Source: Amoebophrya sp. A120
Lineage: Eukaryota > Sar > Dinophyceae > Syndiniales > Amoebophryaceae
Direction of reading: 5' to 3'
Length of the DNA: 64,000 bases
Assembly (NCBI GenBank): GCA_905178155.1
Contig: CAJINV010000002.1
Coordinates: 3,663,838-3,727,837, forward strand
Shown here: positions 23,641-38,000 of the stretch, piece after piece
Layout: the number at the start of each line of letters is the position of its first letter
Position numbering within the stretch: position 1 is the first letter of the stretch
Notes under the pieces: generated by a model
The model's database searches: none
Told to the model about the DNA's origin: nothing
Seen by the model: the letters and a program-made list of their open reading frames with translations, nothing else
Program-made: the position numbers and the translations under genes

Positions 23641-23935
23641 ATACCAGCGCAGCTGGCTTCAGCGATAGAAGCAGATAGTTCTCTCCGTCTCGCCTATGGG
23701 GGCCGTGATTCCGCTCTCATTGTGTTAGCCAATACGTGGGAGATTCGTGTTCCTATCTATCAAACTCGCGATCGTGCCAAGCGGCTTTCTGTCCTTCTCC
23801 GAACGGCGCCTGCCGCAAAGCGTTTTCGACGAAATATATTTGGTCAGGTGCTTGTCACAGATCCTGCTAAGTACCCCCTGTAACCGTAGCCCTGTAGTGA
23901 TTATCCATGAAGGGCATGTAGCACTGAAAAAAAAA

Positions 23936-26900
23936 ATGACGCTCCTTCATCGAAAAGTGCTAAGATCTGTTCACGAACAACAGAACTTACCTACCGGCGC
24001 AAAGCGCTTCCTCATCCTCGTCACAGGAGCAACCCTTCTCCTCCTCCAAGCCGCAGCACTAGTACAACCCGCCGCGGCAGAAATTCTTCAAACTACTTCT
24101 TCCGTGACCGAACCCAAAACATCTGCAGCCCCAACAACTCCCAATCAAACCAGCATCTCACCTCCCAAGCACTACATCACGGAGTACCTCGAAAAGCGGT
24201 CGACAATCGGTCTCCGCGGCCTCTGCATCGATGACACCAAGCCGGCCTACCAGTTTCACGAGGCCATGCGCAACAAGTGTTGCTACCATTCGGTCGAAGC
24301 CATGCAAAAGGCGTACTTGGAGGAACGGAACGAGAGGGCGGAGACGAGAGACAAGCATGTAATACAACTACCCCAAATAAACAAGCCCTCGAAAAAAGCT
24401 TCTATCACAGTCCCTGAGCGGCAAATGCTGACTGGGATTGGGACCGGAGGGAAGATCTTGTTTACGCAGAAGATATTCGAGGCGAGTGGACACGATTTGG
24501 ACGATGGTCCACCTGACAGAGCTGCGTCTAGAAGTAGACAACAAGGACCAGCACAAGTGCAAGATCGCGAGGTGTATAGTGTGTTTCACGATCAAGTCTG
24601 ATGGAAATGCGAGCTGGTGGTCTTTTTTGAGAACATGCTGCAAAAGAGGACTTACTGTACACCGTAGGTGTAAAGTAGGTCTACCTGATGTAGATGCTTC
24701 GTTTCAATACTTTTACTGGCTTATTCAAAACAGATCCTCCTCCTCCACCGCGGTATCCTACGCGGAGAAGATCGTCCAAAACGTGCAGGAAAATTTCTGT
24801 CGGCATGTCACAGACATTCCCTCGTTCGACCGTGAGCCACAGTTCACGTCGAAATGGGAAGAATGTAGGGCGGACATGTACAACAATATTAAAGACTTTT
24901 ACTCTGGCAGCGCAACATCTACTGAAGACGTTGAACAAGAACCTCTACGCCCCTCCCCCAGCTCCCTGCTCAATCCCTGCACGGCGCAGAAAAAATCCAA
25001 CGACTACCACCTCGCGCTCTACGAGGATTTCCACCTGTCCGATCGGGCGGTGGACATGGAATCCGATGAAGGGCAGTCGTTCTTCTGGCGCTTCGTCACG
25101 CGAAAGTTTCGCCCGCACCACGGGCCGGGAATTTTGTTTAACAGCACGCATTATCAAATGCAAAAATGTCTGGGTCTGGAAGAGTGGAACTTGTAATGCT
25201 GTCTGCGGATTCTGAAAATATCTGTGTTGCATGAGCAGTAAGAGGAGTCAGCTCTTGGCACACGGAGAGGGCATTTTTCATGCGTAATTAGCATCAAGGC
25301 GCTCTCAAAAAATCTGTGATGCTAGCACCAGCATCACAGACCTGATGTGTCATGCAAAATGTGCATGACAAGCCCCGACTCTTCCAGACCCAGACATAAT
25401 TGCAGTTCATACGCATTGGATCCAGCTGCAGAAACACAACCGCTGGTCGAAACCGCCAAACGAGCGGATTGGATGGTGGGGCTGCAAGCCGACGCTGCGA
25501 AACTTGACGATAGACGATGAAACAGGAGACCTCCTCGTCCCGGATGAAACATTAGAAGATGCTGGTCCTCGACAAGTTAGTGAAGATAAGTTTGCACCAA
25601 CAATCAAGAACGAACGAAGAGAAACTACAGATCAATCAGAAGAAGAATTGGAAGTAACGACCGAAGCTGGTGCACGAAGTCGCCAAACGCCCCCGCAAAC
25701 TTTCCTTCAGCAGAACAAACAGCATTCCAATTGCGTTGTCAACCTCATCCGCGAGTTCCCCTTCGCGTTTGGACACTTCCTGAGCGACCTGCTGCCCGCG
25801 ATTCTGTGGACCATGGAGTCTTTAGCCAGGATACTGGTAAAGGTAAACGTAAAGGAAGTGAGAAGTGATGAAGTTGTAGCAGACCACCCGAACATGTCAA
25901 CGACTCAAGAAAATTTGAAAATCGAGTTCCGGATACTAGACGAGGGCAAACCAAACAGCAGGATCTTCAGTAAAAAAGCTTCTCCCAACGGGGAGGACCA
26001 CAACCACTACTACGGTGGGACATTTGAAGAGGATTCGCAAGAGGCGTCCAGGGCAGAGCCGGACGTTAAAGTAGAGAATATCCTCGAGAACTTCTCTGGT
26101 CTGGAAAAGTTAGTCCGCGAAAATTTCCACCTGTTTCGACGGCAAAGAGCATTTTTAGACGACGAAAGAAGAAGAAAAAGAAGTGAGAACAACGGAAACA
26201 AGCGGAAGCAAGATGGAACATCAAAAGCCGAGGAAAAAACCTCCAACTTCGAGTTCCCGCTCTTGCAGATGTGTAACACTTTCGTGGTCCCGTGGAACCA
26301 CTTGGCCAGGACGGTGTACGAGTTGCTACGGCAAAACCTGAAAATGATGTGGTCTGTTGCGATAAAGGGTACTACATCGTCTTCTACTTCTTCACAGGAG
26401 CCTGCTTCTTCTTCCCCGACAGTAGTGGACTCGCCCATACACCGCCTGTTTCATGGTGTATACGACACGAACGAAGCAATCACCCATTCTCTCCTACTAT
26501 CCCACTCTGGCTCTTCCATTTCCTCTTCATCCCATAAAAATTCTGTCGAGAACAGCTTTCAAAAGATCCTGCAAAACATTCTCCACTCCAATATTAAGCT
26601 GATTCCCTGGGAGGGCCCCATGGTGGCTTTCTACGCGAAATACTGGATTATTGCGGCGCCGAGCTACTGCGAAAACATCGCTCCAACCTATAACGCGGAA
26701 GTCATGACCCCGCACGGATCGAAACTGATCTCGAAATATCTCAGCTACTTCACAAGCAGCAACCCTTTTGATACGGCTTCTATGCCGCATCAAAGTAGAA
26801 GAACTGCTACCACTTCAAGAAGCGCAGCACGACCAAAGATGTTGCCTGGAGAAGCAGAGGCACAAGCACGTCGACCCAACGAAATGCAAATACAAGCAAA

Positions 26901-28331
26901 TCACGGTGGGGGAGCACAACAACACGTCGACCAGCAACACAAACCTTCTCTCAACGTGGTTTTGATCCAAAGGGAAGGGTCGGTGGAAACGATGAAAAAG
27001 AAGGAGTACGCCTGGCACTTTCCGTACACGTTTTTGGTCCGTAGTTGGGTGGAGCATCGGATATTTGTGAGATTGGTCGAGCTGTATAACCGAGGGATTG
27101 CGAGGAGGTCGGATAGGTTGCAGGAATGCCAGTTGGAGGAGGAGGATATTTTTGACATTTACTCGGCAGGGGAGGAGGACGAGAGTGTACAGGAACAAAT
27201 GCAAGATGAAGAAACACAACTACATGTTGATCAAACTGTAGCAGCACGTGATGATGATGTCACAGAATCAACACTCTTGGCAAGCACATCCACATCCACT
27301 AGAGAAAAAATTATCAACACCCATTTCGAAGCCGCGTTTGAGCTCTGTCAGAAACTTCTAGCGACGCTGGTGAAGCTAAACACAGATGAGACAGCATCAA
27401 ATGAGGACAGTTCTGTCGGTACCAGAGCTACTCCGGTTTTTGGATCAACAACTCCACCGCGAAGCGACTCACAGGACGCGGAGGAGGCGGAATTCTTTCT
27501 TGAAAACAAAAACGACTCGGTAGAAGAACCATCGGAGAGCAGTAGTACCAGAGCGCAACTGACCACAGGAAGGGACTCAGATAGTGCAACTACGCAACCC
27601 GGCACACCTGTTGCAACTACTCTTTCCCCCGAAATAAATCAGGAGAAAAACGCGATGTACTTCAAACCCATCAACCTCGTGATTCAGAATTTCACCAATA
27701 TCGGCCTGCGCGAGTCTATCGACCGGTTTGCGCATGCGGAGGTCGTATCAACTGCAAATATGTCTGGGTCTGGAAGAGTGTACACGTGTCACGCAGGTTT
27801 TCCATGACCCATGAGGTCTGGAATGCGGGACCTAGCATGGCAGACTCTGTGAGGTCTTTGTCATGTCTATCCTGCATGAGAAACTCCCTGCTCCCAACTT
27901 GGTTGAGAGTGGACAGCTTTTGGCGCTCATGCAAGACAGAATTTTGCATGATTCGGATTTAGCATGACAAGTTCCAACCTCCCAGACCCAGACATATTTG
28001 CATTTGATAGGTCGCAATTTACCCCTTCGGCTCCGCTAGCAGCAACGCGGCGTTTATGCGCAGGTGGGGTGGAATAAGTAGACCACCGGAACGAGCGGGA
28101 ATTACTGCGAAAGCAAACAGCAATCTCCATCCCTCCACGCGCACGCTCCCCCTCTGCGTGGAATTTGTCGCCAGTGAGACGAGCATGCCGGCGCGGGGGA
28201 AAAACGAAATCGTGAATGCGTTGGGGTTTGAGTACCTCCCCCTGGCGTACAACGAGAGTTACACCCACAGGCCGATCTTCCTAGACCCTTTGCGGGTGTT
28301 TGCCGCGATCCGGAGTAGGTTGGTGTATTGA
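23936..28331 (+). CDS. GT61 (DUF563) family glycosyltransferase
   Basis: About 1,280 residues. ATG 23936 is followed by a basic stretch and a hydrophobic segment (RFLILVTGATLLLLQAAAL), a likely signal anchor for a Golgi type II protein. The GT61 catalytic region is seen in FPFAFGHFLSDLLPAILWT (25765 on), IPWEGPMVAFYAKYWIIAAP (26600 on), NVVLIQREGSVETMKKKEY (26953 on), then AHAEVAIYPFGSASSNAAFM and VEFVASETSMP across the last junction. Family members transfer sugars such as xylose or GlcNAc; the substrate here cannot be read. The catalytic part is expanded by Ser/Glu-rich inserts. Two family A introners interrupt it. Near 24490-24525 the frame shifts: a 34-nt GT-AG candidate would repair it, or it is a sequence error. 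Stop TGA 28329-28331. Confidence 0.
25152..25411 (+). mobile_element. Family A introner
   Basis: 260 bp, perfect duplication CGCAT. Removal joins LFNSTH to WIQLQKHNRW in frame. Confidence 0.
27746..28009 (+). mobile_element. Family A introner
   Basis: 264 bp, perfect duplication GGTCG. Removal joins RFAHAEV to AIYPFGSAS, restoring a conserved GT61 segment. Confidence 0.
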
Positions 28332-29000
28332 AACCAGTGATTGAAGGACTTGGGGTGTAACATGGGAGGTCAGAAGCGGTCTTCGACGTGTAGACGAGTG
28401 TGATTGTGGTCATCATGCTACGTTGTTGACTGATAAAAGCGTCAGTGAATAGTCCACTTTTCATCCTCCTGGAAAAGACTTTTCGAAAGTGCACAAGATG
28501 TTGATCACTTGCCAGCATTTTCTTCTCATTTTCAAACCCCGAGCAGTAGGGACTACTTGAAGAAAAACACTACACGAGCCGGAGCTTCATTCATTGGCTA
28601 CTTTGTGGTCCTCTGTTCGCGCGTGCCTTTCGTCTTGATGAAGATGAAGATTTTATTCTTTTCGAGGTTTTTTTTTGTTCGCGGTCTTGGTCTTGCACAC
28701 TTTTGGACGACATGACACTGGCGCACTGTGCCTCAGATTGAGTCCTTTGTGCATCTGCATGCACATGAACAACTGACGAAATATCCAAAAACCCGTTTTT
28801 CGACCGACCGTAGTAGCAGATGATCTTAGGCTGTTATTTGATCCACCTATTTTATCACCCAGTCACGAACCAACGCCCGGCCACTTTTTTTTTCAAGTAG
28901 ATGAGCGCATAAGTAGCTGTAGCACCACAAGTGTGCATTAACCTACAAGCCCTAGTAGCCCTGTGCTGCTCTAGTACCCCCACCCAATTAGCGCCTCGCC
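28332..29000 (+). other. Intergenic, no gene recognised
   Basis: About 670 bp between two co-directional genes. It contains short AT-rich and T-rich runs. No introner, RNA gene or convincing promoter element is visible. Confidence 0.
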
Positions 29001-32000
29001 ATGATGTCTTCCATCCGGTCAATACGTCTCATGCTGCGGCGTGTCCTGTTGGTCGTGACCACGCAGCGTGTTCTCTTGCACGACCTGCTCTACGGAGGTT
29101 ATTTGTTCGCAAGCGGCATCGTGGCTGCTTCTAGCCAGACCGCTTCAACACCCGGCAGCAGAAGCAGCCGTCGCACCGGTCGCTCCTCTCCAGAGGACAC
29201 AGCTCCATCTTCTCCAGGACCCTCCTACAAACGCAGCAAAAACGACCCGGCGAAATGCGGCGTGTGTTTGATTGGGAAGACGCAGAGTCCGCTGAACGTA
29301 ACGTCCTATATGGTCTCTAACCTGCTCGAGCCGCTGAATTACGCGGATTTGTTTCTCGTTTCCCCGGATGGGTACCGGGTCGTCGACGCCATCGTATGAG
29401 AGTGCACAACTCCCCCTCCCCCTCATTTGTATGGCATGAACAGCAATACAAACACCAGCACACGTGGAGCCTGCGCATCACAAATTCTTTATGCGCCTAG
29501 TGTAGTACTGTTTGCGCTTCCAAAATCTGTCATGCAGAGAGAGCCTAAAGGCAAGGCATGGATTTGGTATTTTGCATTACAAAAAAGGTGGAGGGGGAGT
29601 TGTGCACCCTCATATACCGTGAAAAACGGCCATGAGTGTGTGGAAGAGTTTTACCACGACAAAAATAGTAGGGCGGATGAAGATAAGAATCATCCTAGTA
29701 CAATTTTTCCAAATCCCGCAACCGCATCACAAACGCACACCGATAAGAACCGGGAGCAGCAGGAGAAGCTACCAAAAGTAGAGCAAGAACCTGCCTATTT
29801 TTCCGCAACCGCGCACACGACAAGTTTTTCGGAAAGGAGGAAAATGTGGCAAGAGAAAACGAGAAAATTTCGGTGCACAGCGGAAGTGGTGCGGAATAGG
29901 ACGGAGAGAATGGAGGATTTTCGTCTTCAAGACGGTAATAAAGTTTTTGATGCGAAAAACAACCACTTCTTCCGCATTTTCCTGCAAACTTCTATCACGG
30001 ACCCTTTTGAGCTGAACGACTTCTACACGAAACACGTCGGCGGGTCCGCCCGGAAGCTGCTCGAAGCTTCCTATCCTAAGGAAAAACGTCCTCACCCCAG
30101 AGTTGTCATGCAGATTTGCAATAGCAAGGACATTTGTGATGCGCATACCCATAGTAGACATTTCCAATCGTGTTTTGGAATTTATGATGCTGTGAACAGG
30201 ATGGGCAGATGGATCTGTGATGCGGCTGCACTTGCTAACCTGCATTACACTACGGAGTGCAACTTGTCACGCGTGACTCCCAAAACTCCTAGGCTTGTGT
30301 TGTAAAATCCCCATCTTGACTATGGGGTGGGGACGTTTTTACACAGGATACTTCCCTCGGCCGCATTATGTACGGCTGGAAGCCCGACCTATGGATTGCA
30401 AAGATGTCTGGGTCTGGAAAAATACAAACTTGCGATGCGCATTTCAGAACACAGAAAAATCTCTCATTCATAGGTAGCAAAAGCTGCCCACTTTCTGTCA
30501 CCAAAATGAGGATTTGTGATGCGGATTCGGCATTCCGGAAGCTTCTCGATGAAACCTGTGATGCTAGAGCTTCCATGCCAGACCTTCTGTGTCATGCAAA
30601 AACAGCATGACTCTTGCAGACCCAGACATTTTTGCATTTGATACGACCCATCCAAGGTCAAAATCTACCCGATCGGCGGGCCTCGCGGGCACATGTCCAT
30701 CCTCGGCGGATTACCGATCCCGAGCCTGCGGTTTGCGAACATCGTGCTGCGGCAGGTTTTGCGGAAGAAAACTTTTGGATTGGGCTCCAGTATATCAACT
30801 GCAAATATGTCTGGGTCTGGGAGATTGCCACGATATTAGCCATGCTAATCTGGTATGACTCTGCACTCTGTATTGCGTGGCCGCGAAGAGCTCCTCTTGC
30901 CTGTCATGCAAAAACGCAGTTTCTCATGCGGAGTACGCAACTCAGAACCACGGAAAAACTTGTCATGCTGGGAAGCGCATCACACAGTGCTCACTCTTCC
31001 CTGTCTTGCGTCACAAGTTTCCAGACCCAGGCAGACATATTTGCAATGCATACAGTACGCCCTACGGGGTAAATTGGGACGACGGGAGCGCGATTCTGCA
31101 ATTAAATCCGAAGTTGGGCAATGTGCTAGTGGAGGAGAAAAGCAGCCCCCTGGGACAGCAAGAGGAGGAAGAAAGCGAGGCTCTTGATGACGCGTCGGGA
31201 ATAAGTAGTAGCGATCAGGCTAGTTCCTCGCGTCTCTACAAGCCGGCTGATTACGACTGGTATTTCGACGACGTAGTTCTTGACAACAAGGATAGTAGCG
31301 ATAGTAGAACAAACACCGTCGTTGGTACAACTACTATTGGAACAAACGATAGAAGGAACACAAGGAAAACGATTTTAGAAAAGGTTGTGGAAAGGATCAA
31401 CTTGGAACAAATGGCCTCCACGACTGGAAGTGGCAGCACGGGGCCAGGAGTGCAAATTCCTGCCAGCGGAGAAGAAGATGTTCTTGACCGGAAACAAGAA
31501 CTCATGGTACAACTACAAGCCAGCGAAAAAAATCAACCTTCATCTACCGCTGCTAGTACAAAAATGATCCACGACATCACTTCTGTCGTCACTCACTACA
31601 CCAAGCAGCTTTTCCAGACGGAGATCGAGCGGGAGTTCCAGTCCCGCGTGAATGTTTACGGCCGAACCTCGGTAACCCCCGGGCAGTATTTCACGAAGAT
31701 TGCGGCGAAGTTGAGCGGAAAATTGGCGCAATTTCTGCTGCGGGATTTGCTCAAATTTGATACGACAATTGATGATGGTCATCCTGTTCATCTTCCTGGA
31801 AAAACAACTACGAGTGCAATCCGCCCTCCGCTAGAAAAATTTCTGTTGAGTCACTCTCCTGCAAGTGCAACCTCAAACGCGACCAAGACTCTGTCCAGCA
31901 CGATCCAGCGGCACTACCTGATGCGTGAATATAGCCTGCACGATATCCGAGAAAAAAACTGTGTAAAGTGTAACTTTGTGTTGCAGACGATGGAAGATGA

Positions 32001-35000
32001 CACTAACGCCTGTCATGCTGGACATTCATCAGAGGCTCTCTTCATAAGTGTTTCCACGTTCTAGCTACGCATGACAGGTTTTCTGTGTCATGCAGAGCAA
32101 ACTTGTCATGCTATTCCTTCAAGATAAAAAGTTACACAGTTTTTTTGTTGCATACACGAGGAGCTGCTGGCGTTTTTCAACGATCCGGAAAACATATGGA
32201 ATGCAAATAGGTCTGGGTTTGGAAGAGTGCACTTGTTTGTCATGCACGTTTTGCATGACCCATGATGTCTGTGATGCATGCCCTAGCATCACAGACTTTT
32301 TGAGGCCTTCCTGATGCCTATACTGCATGACAAATGCCCTTTCCGCTTATAGTACACAGTCTTTCTGCTCTTGCTGGTACTGCCGGAGACCCCAGCTATC
32401 CCTCTGCTCTGTGCTCTTGATATCGTCTTTGTCCGTTCTCGTGTTTTGCTTGGTTGGTTCTGACGGATACGTGCGGTTGCTCATGGAATAAAACGGAATC
32501 GACCAGGACATGCTGCCACTCTAACGGTTTCACAACTCGGGTCCGACCCCCGTTAGAGCTTGACCCTACCCCCCCCCCCGAGATCCTGCCCAGAGGCAGT
32601 GGTTGTAAAGGGGGTACTGTGGTTGAGGGGTAAAAAAGGTCATGCAATACGGATTTTTTCAGAACCCAAAGATAGCATCACAAATGGCAACCTTTCAGAT
32701 CCAGACATGTTTGCAATGCATAAAAGATCGTCCCCGTGCCGTGGAACGGCGCGTATCAACTCGCCGACGGGTTTTTGTGCGGGATGATGTTCGAGAATGC
32801 GGAAGAATTTCTGTACAAAAACCGGGGCAGCACCGCAAAAACGAAGCACTACGACTACCTAGCGCTGGGCCGGCTCGATCTTTTGTGGCTGACCCCACAC
32901 GTCAGGGTGGACGACTTCCGGGTGGTGGCCGAACTGGAGGATGAAGAGAGCAGAAGCGGCAGCCCGGAGACAGCGAATCGGAAAAGGAGAACCCCGAGTA
33001 ACTTCAAACTCCGCACCAGCCTGGGAAGAGACGACCAGGTGCCCGCCCTGCAGTATCGCGAGAAAAAACTGGTGTAGCTGTAGTTTCACTGGATTTATTA
33101 TAAACTTGTGACGCAGAGGATTCCGCACGAAAGGCGGCTGTGGTCTTGCTACAAATGCAAGATGGAAGTGGACATTTTGACCCTTGTAGTTAGCCCCTAC
33201 TAGGAACAACGACCTCGCGTTGCACAAAAATCCTAGAAATACAACAGTGCAACACTTTTTTCCCCCGATACGCAGGGCTACAGAAGCAGTACTCCACTCT
33301 TTAGCGCAAACACTCGTGCTCCTTTTACGACCGCCAGAGAGCAACAACCCTCCTCCACCTCCCCCGCAGAAAAAGACTTTTATCGCGGGCAAGCGCCGCT
33401 GGACGACGAAACACATCCAATTACCCGCATTCTGAAGCATTTAGAGAGCAGCAGAGAAGTGGTGGATGCAGATGAAAATAAAGAGGAGGACAATAAATCC
33501 GATGGTGCAGCAGGAGGACCACGAGAGGCGGCAGTGGTGCCCGCGCGAGGTACAAGTACTGACAGAAAAGAAAAATTCCTCGCCTTTCTCCTGAAGCAAC
33601 CGGCCGAACCAAAATGGCTGTACCGTGCGCGGAGCCTGGCCCGGCTGCTGTCGGATCTGATTCTTTACACCAGGAAGCTGCTACAACAGGGTGAAAATAA
33701 TTATCCTATGAAAACGCAAAAAGACCAGCTCCCTGATGCCGAAGCAGTACCTCCTGTAGCACCCGTGACGCTGGCAACCGTGGAGTCCGATCGCTATTTG
33801 CACGACGTCGTGCATATCCCACAGAAAAAATCTGGCAGGTGAGATCTGCAATGCAAAAATAAATACACAGAAAAATCTGTCATGGGCGAGGCCATAGCAT
33901 GCTGTTTAGGGCATGCAATACAGATTTTTTTGTCTATTTATTTTTCCATATACAAATATGCCCTGCCAGCTTTTTTCTCTGGGATAGTGCACGGCACGAA
34001 AGACCTCACGACTGGCAAGCAAATGGTAAAATTGCAGGTGATTTCGGAAGAACAAACTGGACACGGCGAGAATAATTTTGATTACCCCGGCGCGCAGGAA
34101 CGGGTAGATGTTTATCACGACGCTGACCGTCACCGGAAAAAGCGACTTCTCGTGCGGAAAATCAAGATTTACCTCGACCAGGCTTTGATTCTGAAACAGA
34201 TGCTGTTTCTGAAACAGGAAAAGAAGCCCTCGGGCTGCTGGGTCCCCTTTGACCAGGGGGATGCGATGGGATTGACAGATTGGTACCAAATCTGCTCGTA
34301 TCAACTGTCAAATTGTCTGGGTCTGGAAGATTCTGACACTTGTCATGCACGTTTTGCATGAGCCCTGATGTTTGCGATGCATGCCCTAGCATCACAGATT
34401 TTTGAGAGCTTCTTGATGCCTATTCCGCATGACAAATGCCCTCTCCACGTAGCAAAAGTGACATTCCCTTTGATGGTACCTATGCAATACAGATTTTTTT
34501 GGAATCCAGATGCAGCATCACAAGTTGCATTCTTCCAGACCCAGACACTTTTGCACTTGGTAGCTCGCGGGACTACGCCGACATCCTCACTTTCGACCGG
34601 CTGTACAGCTTCCAAGAGCCCCGCTTTCACTTGTTCCTGCAGCTGGCCATTTACGAAGTTTACAACCTGGAACTCCACCTCCTCAACACCCTGCTGTACT
34701 ATCGCGCACCGGTGTACCGCTTTGACTGGGCAACGACACGCGCGTGCGAATATCCGCTGCAAATATGTCTGGGTCTGGAAACCTGTGATGCTGATTTGCT
34801 GCTGATCGCAACGCTTGCCATGGCAGCCAACAAGCATGACAAGTTTTTGAAACGCTTTCTGATGTTTTTGCATGACAAAAGAAGCGGCTCTTCTGCTGCT
34901 CACGCAACACAGATTTTCCAGGAATGCAAGACACGCATGACAAGTTCCACTTTTCCAGACCCAGACATATTTGCATGCCATAGCGAAGCGGACCGGACCA

Positions 35001-38000
35001 AGGAAAAGCTGTTCGCGCGCATGCTCGACCCCTATCAAAAGGAAAGATCCCCCCTCCCCATACCACAAAGGGGCACTACTGAAAATTTGTGATGCTGATT
35101 TGTGACCACAAATCGCCCCTGTGTTGCAAGAGGGCAAAGCCAGAGAATCAGCCGCGTTTCGCAGGCACTTTGTAATGCTGTATCGCCTACAGAGGATATG
35201 CCTGCCCTGCTAGGTGCCTACGGCAAAACGCCCCTACTCAGGCACTGCATCTGCCTGCAGTCCTCTACTGCAAGACAGATCGGATTTGTGTACGCAAATC
35301 CCGCATCACAGATTTCCACTTTGATATGGGGGGGGGGGAGATTTTTCATTTTGATAACCCCCCGCTCAGCTTTCCGGACCAGCAGGGGATCGTGGGGGGT
35401 GGAGACGCTGCGGGAGGAGCGGAGGCGGACCAGGAAAATAATGAACAAGCAAATACTTCTTCTACTAAATTGAGAATTCTTGCAGAAACTTCCTCTACCG
35501 AGCAGGGTTCCTCGGCAGAGGCAGGAGGTCTACAACTTCTTTCCGAAGCTAGTAGAGGTGGTCCTCGTCAGCTCCCCGAGGACACTACGGCTGCAGGTGA
35601 GACGAGCACCGGCCAAAGCGAAGTAGACACGACGACGTCGAACGCTTCTACAGCATCAGCACGACGCGAACAACAAACAAGCGAGGAAAGTACACGGGTG
35701 GTCGCGAAGATGCAACACCCGCAGCAAGACCTGCAGGAGAACCCGTCGAAAAGCAAATGCATGTTCAATAGCGAGCTGAGCATATCCTGTGTAATAAAAT
35801 CGTCCCCATCTCAGGGTCCTCAAGATGCATGGGGTCCTTGCTACACAAATTCGCCTGACCTACCTTCCCTGCGTGAACAGCCATCTGCGGCTGTTTGCAC
35901 AGGGGGAGGCAAAGTGTGCTGTCGCGCTTCTGTTTAGCATGACAACTCTGGTGATGTGGGGACGTTTTTCACTGGGGTAGAGCATGTACCTCCGCAATTC
36001 GACAAGCGAACGCATGCCGGATTTTGATCGCGGCTTGTTTCGACGGTGGCGCACCCTGGAAGCGTTGAAATGGCGGAGGATGGAGGACGAAGCGCGCCGG
36101 GATGTTTTGTTTGCGCGAGGATCACAAGAAACCGGCACTTTCTCTAACACGCAACCCCTAGAGCAGCAGAAGTTGCGTGACACCATCCAACTTTCTCTCA
36201 CTGCAGCAATATTGAGAGGAAAAATCTTCCCTCCTAATATCGAAACTAAGTTTCTGATGGTGAATTTGCGTACACAAATCAGATTTGTCTTGCAGAAAGT
36301 GCGTGGCGGCATTTCCTGAGCCTGTTTGGGTATGCAGAAGGCTAGCAATTGCGCTTGGCAAACAGGTTTGCAGTAGCCGAAAGCGCATGACAGACTTGCT
36401 CTGAAATGCCTTAAATGGCTCGTATGACGCTATATGCAAGACAAAGATGATTTGTGACCACAAATCTGCATCACAAATCTCCGTTTTGATATGGGGAGGG
36501 GGGATTTTTCATTTTGATAAGCAACTCCATTGATTTCCGGCGCAAGGTACGCGGACGAAAAAGTCGAGGTGGTCATGGTCAACACGGACAGTCACGAGCT
36601 AATATCCTGTGCAAATAAAGCGTTCCCACCCCAGGGTCCTCAAGATGGGAGTTTTATTGCAACACGTAATTTATTTTTTGATCATGAAAATCTGCATGAC
36701 AAGCAACTCTGGGGTGGCGATATGAAGATTTTTACGCAGGATCACTGGATGAGCATGCCACCGAGGAGGGGGATGGCCCAGCCGGCCGGTCCCCGCGGTC
36801 GGCCGAAAGACCGTATACGCACCAGGAGACACGCGTGCTTCCGGACGATGTGGTGATGGGCGATGAAATTGAAACTCCAACTTCGACTCTATCGAATGAA
36901 ACTACAACCACAGGGCCTACAACTCCTCGTGCACCACCGCGAGGCGCTGGTGAACAAACAACTGCACAAGAAACAAAACAAGACCGGCTCGACGTGCGCG
37001 CGCACCAACAGCGAAATAACCTAGTATCAAATGCAAAAATGTCTGGGTCTGGAAGAATGCGCGATTTGTCATGCTGCTTTTCCATGACCCATGAGGTCTG
37101 GAATGCAGGACCTAGCATGACAGATTCTGCGCGAGGATCTCTCTCATGCCTATGCTGCATGAGAAACTCCCTCCCGACTGGGTGAAAACTGGACGACTTT
37201 TGTCAATCATGCAGCACAGATTTTTGCATGCTTCAGATTTAGCATGACAAGTTGCAATCTTCCAGACCCAGACACTTTTACATTTGATACCTAGCGCTGC
37301 GCTACAACAGAGCCTGGTTTTCATCATCGTCGGTAGCTGCAGCGGGAATAATTGCACCAAGAACTGCACCCCCTCCAAGCACCAGGCCTTCTTATCCTCA
37401 GAAAAAACTGTCTCAGTCTCAACTTGTAATGCGCAACTTCCTTGACACAGTTCTTTGTCATGCTCGACATGCAAGAGAGTCGTCTTCCAAAGGTCGTGTT
37501 TTCCGTTGTATATTTTGACGCATCACAGGTTTTCCGTGTAAATTGTAAACTGTAAGTGATGCTGAGCAAATTTGTATTGCTGAGTCTACTGCAAAGGTTT
37601 GAGACTGACACAGCTTTTTCTCGCGATACTGCCGATGCGAAAATACAGGACCACCCGAATCCTCCTCCGCAACGAACCCTGACGAACCACTTCACGCAGA
37701 GCAATTTTTACGTATCAACTGCGAATATGTCTGGGTCTGGAAAGATGCAACTTGTGATGCTGGCTTCGGATTCGAAAAAAATCTGTGTTGCATGAGCAGC
37801 AAGACGAGTCTAGGTTTTGGTACGCGAAGAGGGTGGAGCTTCTCATGCGGAATAGGCATCAAAAAGGACTCAGAAAATCTGTGATGCTAGGACAAACATC
37901 AGCGACATTATGCGCCATGTATTAAATGTGCATGGATGACAAACGCTGCATTTTTCCAGACCCAGACATTTTTGCATTTGATATTACGGGAATTCTTACA

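Noticed and set aside
32500-32600. tRNA gene in the nested insert
   Set aside because: The hairpin is suggestive, but no cloverleaf with acceptor, D, anticodon and T arms could be drawn on either strand.
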